Shown here in pieces: positions 14,490 to 21,016 of a stretch of DNA of 21,030 nt. The stretch is from Firmicutes bacterium UBA3553 (lineage in GTDB: Bacteria; Bacillota; Clostridia; Tissierellales; Sedimentibacteraceae). Below the pieces are notes generated by a model, which searched no databases, was not told the origin of the DNA, and worked only from the letters and a program-made list of their open reading frames with translations. The translations under genes and the position numbers were made by a program. The stretch is taken from contig DFOA01000054.1 of the NCBI GenBank assembly GCA_002381185.1, forward strand, positions 1 to 21,030. Reading direction: 5' to 3'. Positions within the stretch are counted from its first letter, which is position 1; every line of letters begins with the position of its first letter.

Positions 14490-14630
14490 ATAACAATATA
14501 TTCCACAATTCGTGACAGTGTGTAGGCAAAGATGAAAATGGTAGTGAAACGGCTGCTTAAGAAATACAGATATACACCTGATAAGCAGGAAAAAGCAGTA
14601 GAAAGCCAACACTATGAGTCTGTTCTTTAG
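14490..14630 (+). pseudogene. hsdR: C-terminal remnant of a type I restriction enzyme R subunit
   Basis: One frame reads ITIYSTIRDSV, stop (TAG 14523-14525), AKMKMVVKRLLKKYRYTPDK and QEKAVE, then runs to TAG at 14628-14630. The MVVKRLLKKYxYxPDKQEKA pattern is the conserved end of HsdR proteins. The internal stop replaces an expected Arg, and the last residues differ from the family end. Nothing upstream belongs to HsdR, so only the tail survived. It shows that a type I restriction-modification locus once stood here and was lost by deletion. Confidence 0.75.
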
Positions 14631-14641
14631 CGTTGGTTTTT
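14602..14641 (+). terminator. Terminator of the lost hsdR gene
   Basis: CCAACACTA (14606-14614) pairs with TAGCGTTGG (14628-14636) with a single A-C mismatch and a 13-base loop; outer A and T bases extend the stem, and five Ts follow. The hairpin overlaps the end of the HsdR frame, as an intrinsic terminator would. It now separates the debris from the operon that begins at 14791. Confidence 0.6.
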
Positions 14642-14790
14642 GTATACTTACGCCAGATATATTGATTTGAAAATGTTATTAAAATAGTGCAACAGTAGTT
14701 GTAATAGTAAATTATGGAATCAGTCATGAGTGCAGTAAAAACTAGAATTAATCTAGAAAAACACATAAATTATTTAAAGGAGAGACAAAA
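14642..14790. promoter_or_regulatory. Leader of the TIR/nucleotide-modification operon
   Basis: This segment must hold the operon promoter, because a terminator precedes it and the genes after it are packed tightly. I cannot name convincing -35 and -10 boxes. CTAGA (14742-14746) and TCTAG (14752-14756) form an inverted repeat around ATTAA, a possible operator. AAAGGAGAG is the ribosome binding site of the first gene. Confidence 0.4.
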
Positions 14791-15273
14791 ATGGCAGATA
14801 AAATAAAAAATATTTTTGTGTCACATCAGCATAATGATGCAGACAAAATCGAGTCATTTAAGAAATTAATAGGCAATCATGGGATAGATATGAGAGACAG
14901 TTCTATTTATGAAAACAAACTAAAAAACAATGCAACTAATGAGCAGTATATTAAACAAGAATTGATAAAACCGCAAATGAAATGGGCAGGAACATTGGTT
15001 GTTCTGATAGGTAAAGATACAGCTAAAAGTGATTATGTAAATTGGGAAATAAAGACCGCTGCAGAAATGGGAAAAAGAATTGTAGGAGTATATTTACAAG
15101 GGGCAAAAGAGGAAGATATTCCTGCAGAATTGATTGAAAATGGAAATAACTTGGTCGGATGGAATGGTGAAAAAATTGTAGATGCGATAAATGGAGAAGA
15201 TTTAGAATGGGAAAATCCTGATGGCAGTCCCAGAAGTAACAATGTAATGGATTTACCGAGATACCAGTGCTGA
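14791..15273 (+). CDS. ThsB-type TIR protein, first gene of the six-gene operon
   Basis: The product has 160 residues. The TIR fold of the MTH538/ThsB type is clear: NIFVSHQHNDADKIESFKKL, then DMRDSSIYENKLKNNATNEQ, GTLVVLIGKDTAKSDYVNWE and IKTAAEMGKRIVGVYLQGA. Glu86 in NWEIK is in the place of the catalytic NADase glutamate. It differs from the thsB product at 13262 and is closer in style to stand-alone TIR-like proteins. The next start lies ten bases after its stop. It probably senses infection and makes a nucleotide product, or acts on one, with the SLOG-bearing protein two genes downstream as likely reader. Confidence 0.85.
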   Translation: MADKIKNIFVSHQHNDADKIESFKKLIGNHGIDMRDSSIYENKLKNNATNEQYIKQELIKPQMKWAGTLVVLIGKDTAKSDYVNWEIKTAAEMGKRIVGVYLQGAKEEDIPAELIENGNNLVGWNGEKIVDAINGEDLEWENPDGSPRSNNVMDLPRYQC

Positions 15274-15283
15274 GGTGGCATAT

Positions 15284-15895
15284 ATGAAATATTATTCTTA
15301 TGTTATTCCTAGAGATTATGGTTTTGCTCCAAATCCTTATTTTGGATACTGCACATTGGCAACTTGTAAACCACGAATTAGGAAGAGCGCTCAAATAGGA
15401 GATTGGATTGCTGCATATGGAGGAGCTGGGACAGAAGTGCACAAAAAATTAGTTGTACTAATGAGGGTAGATGAGGTTTTATCGTTTGATCAATACTGGA
15501 ATGATAAGAGATTTGTAAAAAAGAGACCAGTATTTAATCGATCTATGTCCTGTATGTACGGAGATAACATATATCATCATATTAACGAAAAATGGACACA
15601 AGAGCTTTCACATCATAGTATGGTAGATGGCAGTATTAACTATGTAAATTTAAATCGCGATACTCAAACAGATAGAGTATTAGTTACAACACAGTTTTAT
15701 TATTTTGGAAATAATGCTATTGAAATTCCAAAAGAATTTGAAGTGTTAATTGGAAGTGGTCGTAATCATAAAAATCGTTATGATGAAAAAATAAGTAATA
15801 AATTTATCAAATTTATAAATGAGAACTTTGAAACTGGAATACATGGTGTTCCCTATAGTAGGAAAAGTGGGCAGTTTGCACATTATAGGGGGTAA
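15284..15895 (+). CDS. Nucleotide modification associated domain 2 (Nmad2) protein
   Basis: ATG at 15284 is preferred to the GTG at 15275, because TGAGGTGG at 15271-15278 serves the ATG. The product has 203 residues and appears to be one Nmad2 domain over its full length: YYSYVIPRDYGFAPNPYFGY, then CTLATCKPRIRKSAQIGDWI with AAYGGAG, VLMRVDEVLSFDQYW, and IHGVPY near the end. Nmad2 was defined computationally among genes linked to base modification in phages and bacteria; its chemistry is unproven, and binding or processing of a modified nucleotide is the usual proposal. Here it stands between two TIR-domain genes, six bases before the next start. In this operon it is a candidate handler of the compound made by the three pyrimidine enzymes downstream. 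Confidence 0.82.
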   Translation: MKYYSYVIPRDYGFAPNPYFGYCTLATCKPRIRKSAQIGDWIAAYGGAGTEVHKKLVVLMRVDEVLSFDQYWNDKRFVKKRPVFNRSMSCMYGDNIYHHINEKWTQELSHHSMVDGSINYVNLNRDTQTDRVLVTTQFYYFGNNAIEIPKEFEVLIGSGRNHKNRYDEKISNKFIKFINENFETGIHGVPYSRKSGQFAHYRG

Positions 15896-15901
15896 ATAAG
15901 T

Positions 15902-17764
15902 ATGAGGATGATTTTTTGTAAGCCAGAGCTGACCATGAATAATTTAGATTCAGCAAGCATTTTTTATTCAGAATGTAAGGAAATATTAGATACTTATGTG
16001 GCAAACAAGTTATATATTTCATCTGTTTTTCAGATTAACCAATTATTGATAGAACAACCAGACAAAAACGATATTTTGATATTCTTCAATGCAGATAATG
16101 GTACTTATGATGAAAGAATTATTAAACTAGTTAACAAATATTATGATGCCCAAAGTAGAATATGGCCAATTGCAATGGAAAATAATGCAGAATGTAGACG
16201 TCCACCAAGTCCAGTGTCTGACAAACAAAGTTTTGATGTCTATTGTCGAAATGAAAATAGAAATCCAATGAAGAATAATATGAAGGCAATTGCTCAAGTT
16301 TTTGCAAGAAAAATCATTGCACAGACACTTTCACCCCTGTATAGAGATGAAGTTCTATATTTTATTAGTCATCGAAGAATTGACGGAGAGAATATTGCAG
16401 CAAGACTAGCAGATGAATTAAAAAGGCTAACAAGAGAAAGAAATGTCTATCGCGACGTTGTTAATGTAGAAGTTGGAAATGATGCGCAAAAAGATATTGA
16501 TAAAAATTTGGAGTTAAGTGATGTTGTAATTTTTTTGCAGACAAAAGAATCACAATATTCTTTATACATAATGAAAGAACTATGCTATGCAATTATTAAT
16601 GATATTCCGATTTTGTGGATTCAAATTGATAATGCGCCATATTCCGAAATAGGAATTCGTCCAGGTGAAGCACCAGTACTAAGTTACTCAAATGAAGAAT
16701 TTTTTGATAGTGAGAGGATATCAGAAATAGTTGATGAAATTGAAGTGAAGTGCTTTCAGTTAATGATGAATACATCAAATCAAGTATTCTCTTATATCGA
16801 ATGCTTTAATGACATGAGTAGCTCAAACAAAATTAAATTAGTAAGCGATAAGTCATCTATTCTTGCATATCAGATTCAGTATAAGGAAAAAACGAGAGAT
16901 TTGTACGATTTGAGAATAAGGAATCATTATGTTCAGTGTTTTGGAAGAAATCCCAAGCCTCAGGATATTCAACAGTTTACGGAAAGGGTTAAAAAAGAAA
17001 AAATATATGAAAATCACGATAGATTATTTCTTTTATCTAATCATGGAAGACGTGATAGGCAAGTAGGTGACGCAAAATTATCAGAAGAAAATTTTGATGA
17101 TTATTTAATGAATATTGAAAATGTTAGAGGAGTTAAGAGGCGTAGGCTAGAGAAGAGAATTATCTTATCAGGTGCATTTCCAGATTGTGACGAAATATAC
17201 AAAAATTCATTATTAGAAGCAGTTGTAGTCTATTCGAGAGAAATAATTAAGCGTGGATATATCTTGGTTTTTGGAGCGCATCCAACATTTCAAAAGCTTA
17301 TTTTTGATATTGGAAAAGTGTATGCATCAGATATTAAATATTCTATTGAAATGCATATGGACAAAGCTTATTTAGGAGCGTATGATCTTGAAGAACTTCA
17401 AGAGAAATGCACGTTAGTGTTATCTGATGGATTACAAGAAATGCGAGAAACTATGATTTGTAAAGAAAAAAGTGAAATGCTAATTTGTCTTGGAGGAAAA
17501 ATTAAAGAAGATAAAACACAACAGGGTGTTGACATTGAAATAGAATTAGCGAAATCAGTAGGTACACCAGTTGCATTGGTTGGAACCGTTGGGGGACGTT
17601 CAAGTGAATATGCATTTGAAAAGATTACAGAACGTAATTGGGATGAATTAAATTCCTGGGATACATTACTAAATAAAAATTTGTTTTATAATGTCAATCA
17701 TAGAGTAATGGTAAAACGTTTGTTAGATTTAACTGAAGGAGGAAACGAGGTTGAAGGAAAATAA
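15902..17764 (+). CDS. TIR-SLOG fusion protein
   Basis: The product has 620 residues, with AGGGGG ten bases before the ATG. Residues 1-145 are an unassigned alpha/beta region (DILIFFNADNGTYDERIIKL). Residues about 148-245 form a TIR domain: EVLYFISHRRIDGENIAARL, YRDVVNVEVGNDAQKDIDKN, LSDVVIFLQTKESQYSLYIM and KELCYA, with Glu226 as possible catalytic residue, although the usual Trp before it is absent. A helical linker leads to a SLOG domain at about 418-575: KRIILSGAFPDC, IIKRGYILVFGAHPTFQKL, AYLGAYDLEEL, and later GVDIEIELAKSVGTPVALVG. In ThsA the SLOG domain binds the TIR-made signal; here the same sensor sits on a TIR protein. It may be the effector of the operon, switched on by the product of the TIR at 14791. 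It overlaps the next gene by 14 bases. Confidence 0.82.
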   Translation: MRMIFCKPELTMNNLDSASIFYSECKEILDTYVANKLYISSVFQINQLLIEQPDKNDILIFFNADNGTYDERIIKLVNKYYDAQSRIWPIAMENNAECRRPPSPVSDKQSFDVYCRNENRNPMKNNMKAIAQVFARKIIAQTLSPLYRDEVLYFISHRRIDGENIAARLADELKRLTRERNVYRDVVNVEVGNDAQKDIDKNLELSDVVIFLQTKESQYSLYIMKELCYAIINDIPILWIQIDNAPYSEIGIRPGEAPVLSYSNEEFFDSERISEIVDEIEVKCFQLMMNTSNQVFSYIECFNDMSSSNKIKLVSDKSSILAYQIQYKEKTRDLYDLRIRNHYVQCFGRNPKPQDIQQFTERVKKEKIYENHDRLFLLSNHGRRDRQVGDAKLSEENFDDYLMNIENVRGVKRRRLEKRIILSGAFPDCDEIYKNSLLEAVVVYSREIIKRGYILVFGAHPTFQKLIFDIGKVYASDIKYSIEMHMDKAYLGAYDLEELQEKCTLVLSDGLQEMRETMICKEKSEMLICLGGKIKEDKTQQGVDIEIELAKSVGTPVALVGTVGGRSSEYAFEKITERNWDELNSWDTLLNKNLFYNVNHRVMVKRLLDLTEGGNEVEGK

Positions 17765-18377
17765 CGTTAATGCTTTGTGTTCAGGTATATACGTTTTTGA
17801 AGGTATTGATAATGTTGGAAAAACAACAATTATTAAGGCATTGAAAGGAAGGCTATGCAAAGAAAAGGGCCGTAAATGTGCAACAGTTGCATTTCCAGGA
17901 AATGAAGAGAGAACATTAGGTGCGCTTGTTTATGATATACATCATCATGAGAAAAAATATTTTGATTGCTCGATTAATGATACTAGCTTACAACTATTGC
18001 ATGTTGCTGCACACATAGATCTAATCCAACGAAAGTTAATGAAAGAATATAGTTCATCAAAAATAATTATGATGGATCGTTTTTGGTGGTCTACATACGC
18101 ATATGGATTATCGGGAGCATTAGAAAGTGACGTTATTAGTGCTGTTTTAGCTCCAGAGTTAATATATTGGGAAAAAATTAACATCAATAAAATATTTTTA
18201 TTAGAACGTAAGGATCGTGAAAAGGATTATGAAACTGAAAAGGACAGTCTGATTATGCAAAATTATAGAGATCTTGCAAGAAAAGAACCAAAGTGTCAAA
18301 TAATAAATAATGACGGAAGTTTGGAAGAAACAATAAACATGATATTTAACAAGATTGTGGGAGAATGGTCTTTATGA
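17751..18377 (+). CDS. Thymidylate-kinase-like deoxynucleotide monophosphate kinase
   Basis: TTG at 17751 is the start, eight bases after GAAGGAGG, overlapping the TIR-SLOG gene by 14 bases. The product has 208 residues, normal for thymidylate kinases. The P-loop GIDNVGKT is at 18-25 within YVFEGIDNVGKTTIIKALKG. FPGNEERTLGALV follows the substrate-site pattern, MMDRFWWSTYAYG carries the Asp-Arg motif, and FLLERKDREKDYE lies in the lid region. The reaction would be transfer of a phosphate from ATP to a dTMP-like nucleotide. It is unlikely to be the housekeeping enzyme, given its place between a TIR-SLOG gene and base-modification genes and its divergence. A 5-substituted dUMP made by the last gene of the operon is a reasonable substrate guess. 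Confidence 0.83.
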   Translation: MKENNVNALCSGIYVFEGIDNVGKTTIIKALKGRLCKEKGRKCATVAFPGNEERTLGALVYDIHHHEKKYFDCSINDTSLQLLHVAAHIDLIQRKLMKEYSSSKIIMMDRFWWSTYAYGLSGALESDVISAVLAPELIYWEKININKIFLLERKDREKDYETEKDSLIMQNYRDLARKEPKCQIINNDGSLEETINMIFNKIVGEWSL

Positions 18378-19366
18378 AGTTAGAAGATTTTAAGCCGACA
18401 CTAGTATATGACACATACTGGAAGTTTGCAGAAAAACGCCAAGAAGTTTTTTTAAATAGAATACAAAATAAACCTTTTCCTTGGACGGATGACAAAATTA
18501 TTCAGAAGTATAAATTTACCAATGCCTATAGAGCTTGCGACCGGGTAAGCCAATATTTAATTAAAAATGTGATATACTGTAAAAATCTATATTCGCCTGA
18601 AGATCAATGTTTTAGAATCCTATTTTTTAAGTTATTTAATAAAATTGAAACATGGGAATACATGGAAAATACTTTGGGCGAGATTTCATATCGTTCATAT
18701 TCTTACGAAAGATATAATGAATTATTAACACAAAAGATTAATAATGATGAAAGAATTTATTCTGCTGCTTATATAATGCCATCAGGGAAAAGTTGTTTTG
18801 GATTTGATAAAAAACATCAAAACAATCTGAAATTGTTAGAGCATATGATGGAATCTGGATTGTCTAGCATGATAGCGAAAAGCAAAAGTCTACAAGAATT
18901 ATATCTAGGATTGCTTAATTATCCAACATTGGGAACATTTTTAGCATTCCAATATGCCATTGATATTAACTATAGCGAATTATGCGATTTTAGTGAGATG
19001 TCTTTTGTTGTAGCTGGACCTGGTGCAAAAAATGGAATTAATAAATGTTTTAGAGAGTTAAATGGGCACAAATATGAAGATATCATTAAGTATGTTGCGG
19101 AACATCAAGAAATCGAATTTGAAAAAAGAGGATTAAAGTTCAATACGTTGTGTGGTAGAAGATTACAATTAATAGACTGTCAGAATTTATTTTGTGAAAC
19201 AGATAAATATGCTAGAATTGCTCATCCCGATATTGGTACAATAAACGGAAGAAAAAGAATAAAACAACAATATGTTAGTCACAATATGGAAGGTATTGAA
19301 TATTTTTACCCACCTAAGTGGGGAATAAATAATCGCATTAGTATTTATAGAAATGGAGAATTGTAA
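18374..19366 (+). CDS. HMUDK_hel / aGPT-PPlase-like protein of thymidine hypermodification
   Basis: ATG at 18374 shares an ATGA with the stop of the kinase gene and has GGGAG ten bases before it, so it is preferred to the ATG at 18365. The product has 330 residues. FTNAYRACDRVSQYLIKNVI, the FRILFFKLFNKIETWE segment and VVAGPGAKNGINKCFRELNG are hallmarks of the family first called alpha-glutamyl/putrescinyl thymine pyrophosphorylase. Its helical domain was later named from 5-hydroxymethyl-dU DNA kinase. The GPGAKNG loop resembles a DNA-glycosylase helix-hairpin-helix. LCGRRLQLIDCQNLFCETDK follows, with conserved Cys and Asp. No kinase P-loop is seen within this protein; the kinase is the separate gene upstream. 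In phages these proteins act on 5-hydroxymethyluracil while making hypermodified thymidine; whether this one works on DNA or free nucleotides is unknown. Confidence 0.75.
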   Translation: MKLEDFKPTLVYDTYWKFAEKRQEVFLNRIQNKPFPWTDDKIIQKYKFTNAYRACDRVSQYLIKNVIYCKNLYSPEDQCFRILFFKLFNKIETWEYMENTLGEISYRSYSYERYNELLTQKINNDERIYSAAYIMPSGKSCFGFDKKHQNNLKLLEHMMESGLSSMIAKSKSLQELYLGLLNYPTLGTFLAFQYAIDINYSELCDFSEMSFVVAGPGAKNGINKCFRELNGHKYEDIIKYVAEHQEIEFEKRGLKFNTLCGRRLQLIDCQNLFCETDKYARIAHPDIGTINGRKRIKQQYVSHNMEGIEYFYPPKWGINNRISIYRNGEL

Positions 19367-20368
19367 ATGGCTGATTTTATTTCTGGAAAAACTGCAAATG
19401 AAGTATGGGAAAAAGCTATAAAGTTATTGCAGAAACAAGAGCATTCTCTGAGTGGACGAACAGGAGATGTTTTTGAATTATTGCACACATTTATTTCAAT
19501 TGGAGAACCGCAACAAAAATGGATTTATAACCGTATTCCTCCAATTAGTATCGGATATGCTTTGGCAGAATTAGTATGGATTATTAATGGAGAAGAAAAA
19601 TCAGATATTATAAATATGTGGAATCCTAGTTTGGAAAAATATGCAGGTAAAGGTGATGTTTATCATGGCGCCTATGGAAAGCGGATAAGGTCACACTTTG
19701 GTTTTGATCAGATAGAAAAGGCATACGAAGCATTACAAAGCGTTCCAGAAAGTCGGCAGGTAGTGATACAAATTTACGATACTAAGGTTGATTTTCCAAT
19801 AAAAAAAGGAATACCGCAGGACGAAGATATTCCATGTAATATATGCTCATTATTAAAAATCAGAAATGGAAAACTGGAATGGTCTCAAATAATGCGCAGT
19901 AATGACGTTCTATTAGGAATGCCTTATAATTTTGTTCAATTTACTGGATTACAAGAAATTTTAGCAGGATGGCTAGAGACAGATTTGGGGTCATATAATC
20001 ATTATAGTGATAGTTTACATTTATATGCTCGTGATGTTGATAAAATTGGAATTGGACAAGAATTAGAAATTAAGAATAATGATAGCTTGTCTTTGAGAAG
20101 GAATGAATCTGAAAGATTATTTGAAGAAATATTTCATAGAATGAAAGGATTGTGCTTAAAAAATATTACGGAAAAAGAAATTCATTCTTTGGCAAAAATC
20201 GATTCAGGCTATATTGCTTACGATAATATTATGTTAATTATTGGAGCATACATATCACAGAAAAATAAATATAATGATTTGACAAAAAATCTTATTGAGT
20301 CGTGTACAAATAATTCATATAAAGCAATGTGGGAACGATGGGTTAGTAGAACTTTTGAAAAAGACTAG
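19367..20368 (+). CDS. Thymidylate-synthase-like enzyme (dUMP methylase or hydroxymethylase)
   Basis: The ATG follows the previous stop directly, with TGGAGAA 14 bases before. The product has 333 residues, longer than the usual 264-316 for ThyA. Residues matching those known in E. coli ThyA can be placed: Glu68 (ALAELVW, for Glu58), Trp85, Tyr103 (VYHGAYGKRIR), the nucleophile Cys157 in DIPCNICS (for Cys146), Arg177 in QIMRSND (for Arg166), Asn188 in GMPYNFVQF (for Asn177), and His218 with Tyr220 in DSLHLY. Keeping Asn rather than Asp at the 177 position favours a uracil over a cytosine substrate. It should therefore act on dUMP, either methylating it or adding a hydroxymethyl group; sequence cannot separate these. 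His after the nucleophile (PCH) is replaced by Asn (PCN). It ends the operon, and its context argues against a housekeeping role. Confidence 0.85.
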   Translation: MADFISGKTANEVWEKAIKLLQKQEHSLSGRTGDVFELLHTFISIGEPQQKWIYNRIPPISIGYALAELVWIINGEEKSDIINMWNPSLEKYAGKGDVYHGAYGKRIRSHFGFDQIEKAYEALQSVPESRQVVIQIYDTKVDFPIKKGIPQDEDIPCNICSLLKIRNGKLEWSQIMRSNDVLLGMPYNFVQFTGLQEILAGWLETDLGSYNHYSDSLHLYARDVDKIGIGQELEIKNNDSLSLRRNESERLFEEIFHRMKGLCLKNITEKEIHSLAKIDSGYIAYDNIMLIIGAYISQKNKYNDLTKNLIESCTNNSYKAMWERWVSRTFEKD

Positions 20369-20404
20369 TAAATGCTGGTGTGAATAAAATCATAGGTATA
20401 ATTG

Positions 20405-20491
20405 ATGGCACATAGTGTATTTTACAGTTTTTGTTATAGTGATAATATTAGTAGAGTAATGGTTGTACGAAATTTCAAAAGGCTGCTTTGA
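20405..20491 (+). pseudogene. N-terminal fragment of a second ThsB
   Basis: ATG 20405 opens a 28-codon frame, MAHSVFYSFCYSDN followed by ISRVMVVRN and then FKRLL and a TGA. It matches the first 23 residues of the ThsB at 13262 (NVFYSFHYANDINRVMVVRN) and then stops being alike. The gene has been cut by deletion within codon 24 or so. It starts 36 bases after the operon, so a ThsB-type TIR gene may once have followed the thymidylate-synthase-like gene. Confidence 0.78.
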
Positions 20492-20562
20492 GAGAAGAAA
20501 ATTGAAATTTTATATTTTTTTAAATACAAAAATAGCATTAGTTTAACTGAGGGTAAACTTAA

Positions 20563-20760
20563 ATGTCAGTTGATAATATCCCAATATTGGATGACTTATA
20601 TGAGGTTGTGAATAAATATTACAAAATATTTAGAAGTAGATTTCACCAAGGGGGTATTAGGTTCGACAGTCATCAGAATCGCAACAACAGGGCATGTGGA
20701 GACCGTAATCTTGTTGCAACGGGTGGAGGGCTGATAAATAGCGAGGTTGAAGCACCTTGA
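20563..20760 (+). pseudogene. Chimeric remnant, two gene pieces joined out of frame
   Basis: ATG 20563, with GAGGG eight bases before, starts a plausible N-terminus (MSVDNIPILDDLYEVVNKYY) that I cannot place; the helix around LYEVVNKYYK vaguely recalls a DnaA C-terminal-type helix-turn-helix. After about codon 28 the better frame is a different one: from 20654 it reads STVIRIATTGHVETVILLQR and stops at 20732-20734. The HVETVxLL motif is common near the end of RlmD/TrmA-type RNA methyltransferases. A deletion joint near 20645-20654 is the simplest explanation. The full 65-codon frame is not regarded as a functional gene. Confidence 0.45.
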
Positions 20761-20776
20761 TTAAAAATATATTTTG

Positions 20777-20809
20777 ACGTGAAAGAATGAGATAGCTTTC
20801 GCGTTTTTC
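20777..20809 (+). terminator. Intrinsic terminator
   Basis: ACGTGAAAG (20777-20785) pairs with CTTTCGCGT (20796-20804) over nine base pairs with one wobble and a ten-base loop, followed by TTTTTC. It is a good Rho-independent terminator and closes the region of remnants. Confidence 0.72.
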
Positions 20810-20839
20810 TTGTTCTAAAACTTTTATTCTGAAAATAAT

Positions 20840-20867
20840 TTGTGAGTTTGAACTAATGGTATATAAT
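20840..20867 (+). promoter_or_regulatory. Possible promoter
   Basis: TTGTGA at 20840-20845 and a perfect TATAAT at 20862-20867 are separated by 16 bases. It lies about 60 bases before the short ORF at 20927 and just after a terminator, where a new transcription unit would be expected. Confidence 0.45.
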
Positions 20868-20926
20868 GGATGAGAATAAAAAAGTGATAGATTATATTAA
20901 AAAGAATTGTTGTTGAGGTGGAATAT

Positions 20927-21016
20927 ATGTTAGAAGCGATTACGTATCAGGGTATGCTGAAAGATATAAATAATAATCAGATAAAAGAAGATACAATTGG
21001 TATACTTATTTATTGA
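20927..21016 (+). CDS. Short ORF of 29 codons, possibly a truncated gene
   Basis: ATG 20927 has GAGGTGG (20915-20921) at good spacing and a likely promoter upstream. It encodes MLEAITYQGMLKDINNNQIK and nine more residues, then TGA. I recognise no family. Because the initiation signals are good but the product is tiny, a truncated gene or a real small protein are about equally likely; the window ends 14 bases later. Confidence 0.3.
   Translation: MLEAITYQGMLKDINNNQIKEDTIGILIY

Noticed and set aside
14421..15442. Several minus-strand frames of 60-139 codons around the HsdR remnant and the first TIR gene
   Set aside because: Low-complexity Phe/Ser/Cys-rich translations without motifs, opposite recognisable genes or debris.
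17751..20368. Housekeeping thymidylate synthesis genes (tmk and thyA)
   Set aside because: They overlap or abut a TIR-SLOG gene and an HMUDK_hel-type gene and deviate at several positions (PCN for PCH, extra length), so a specialised role fits better.
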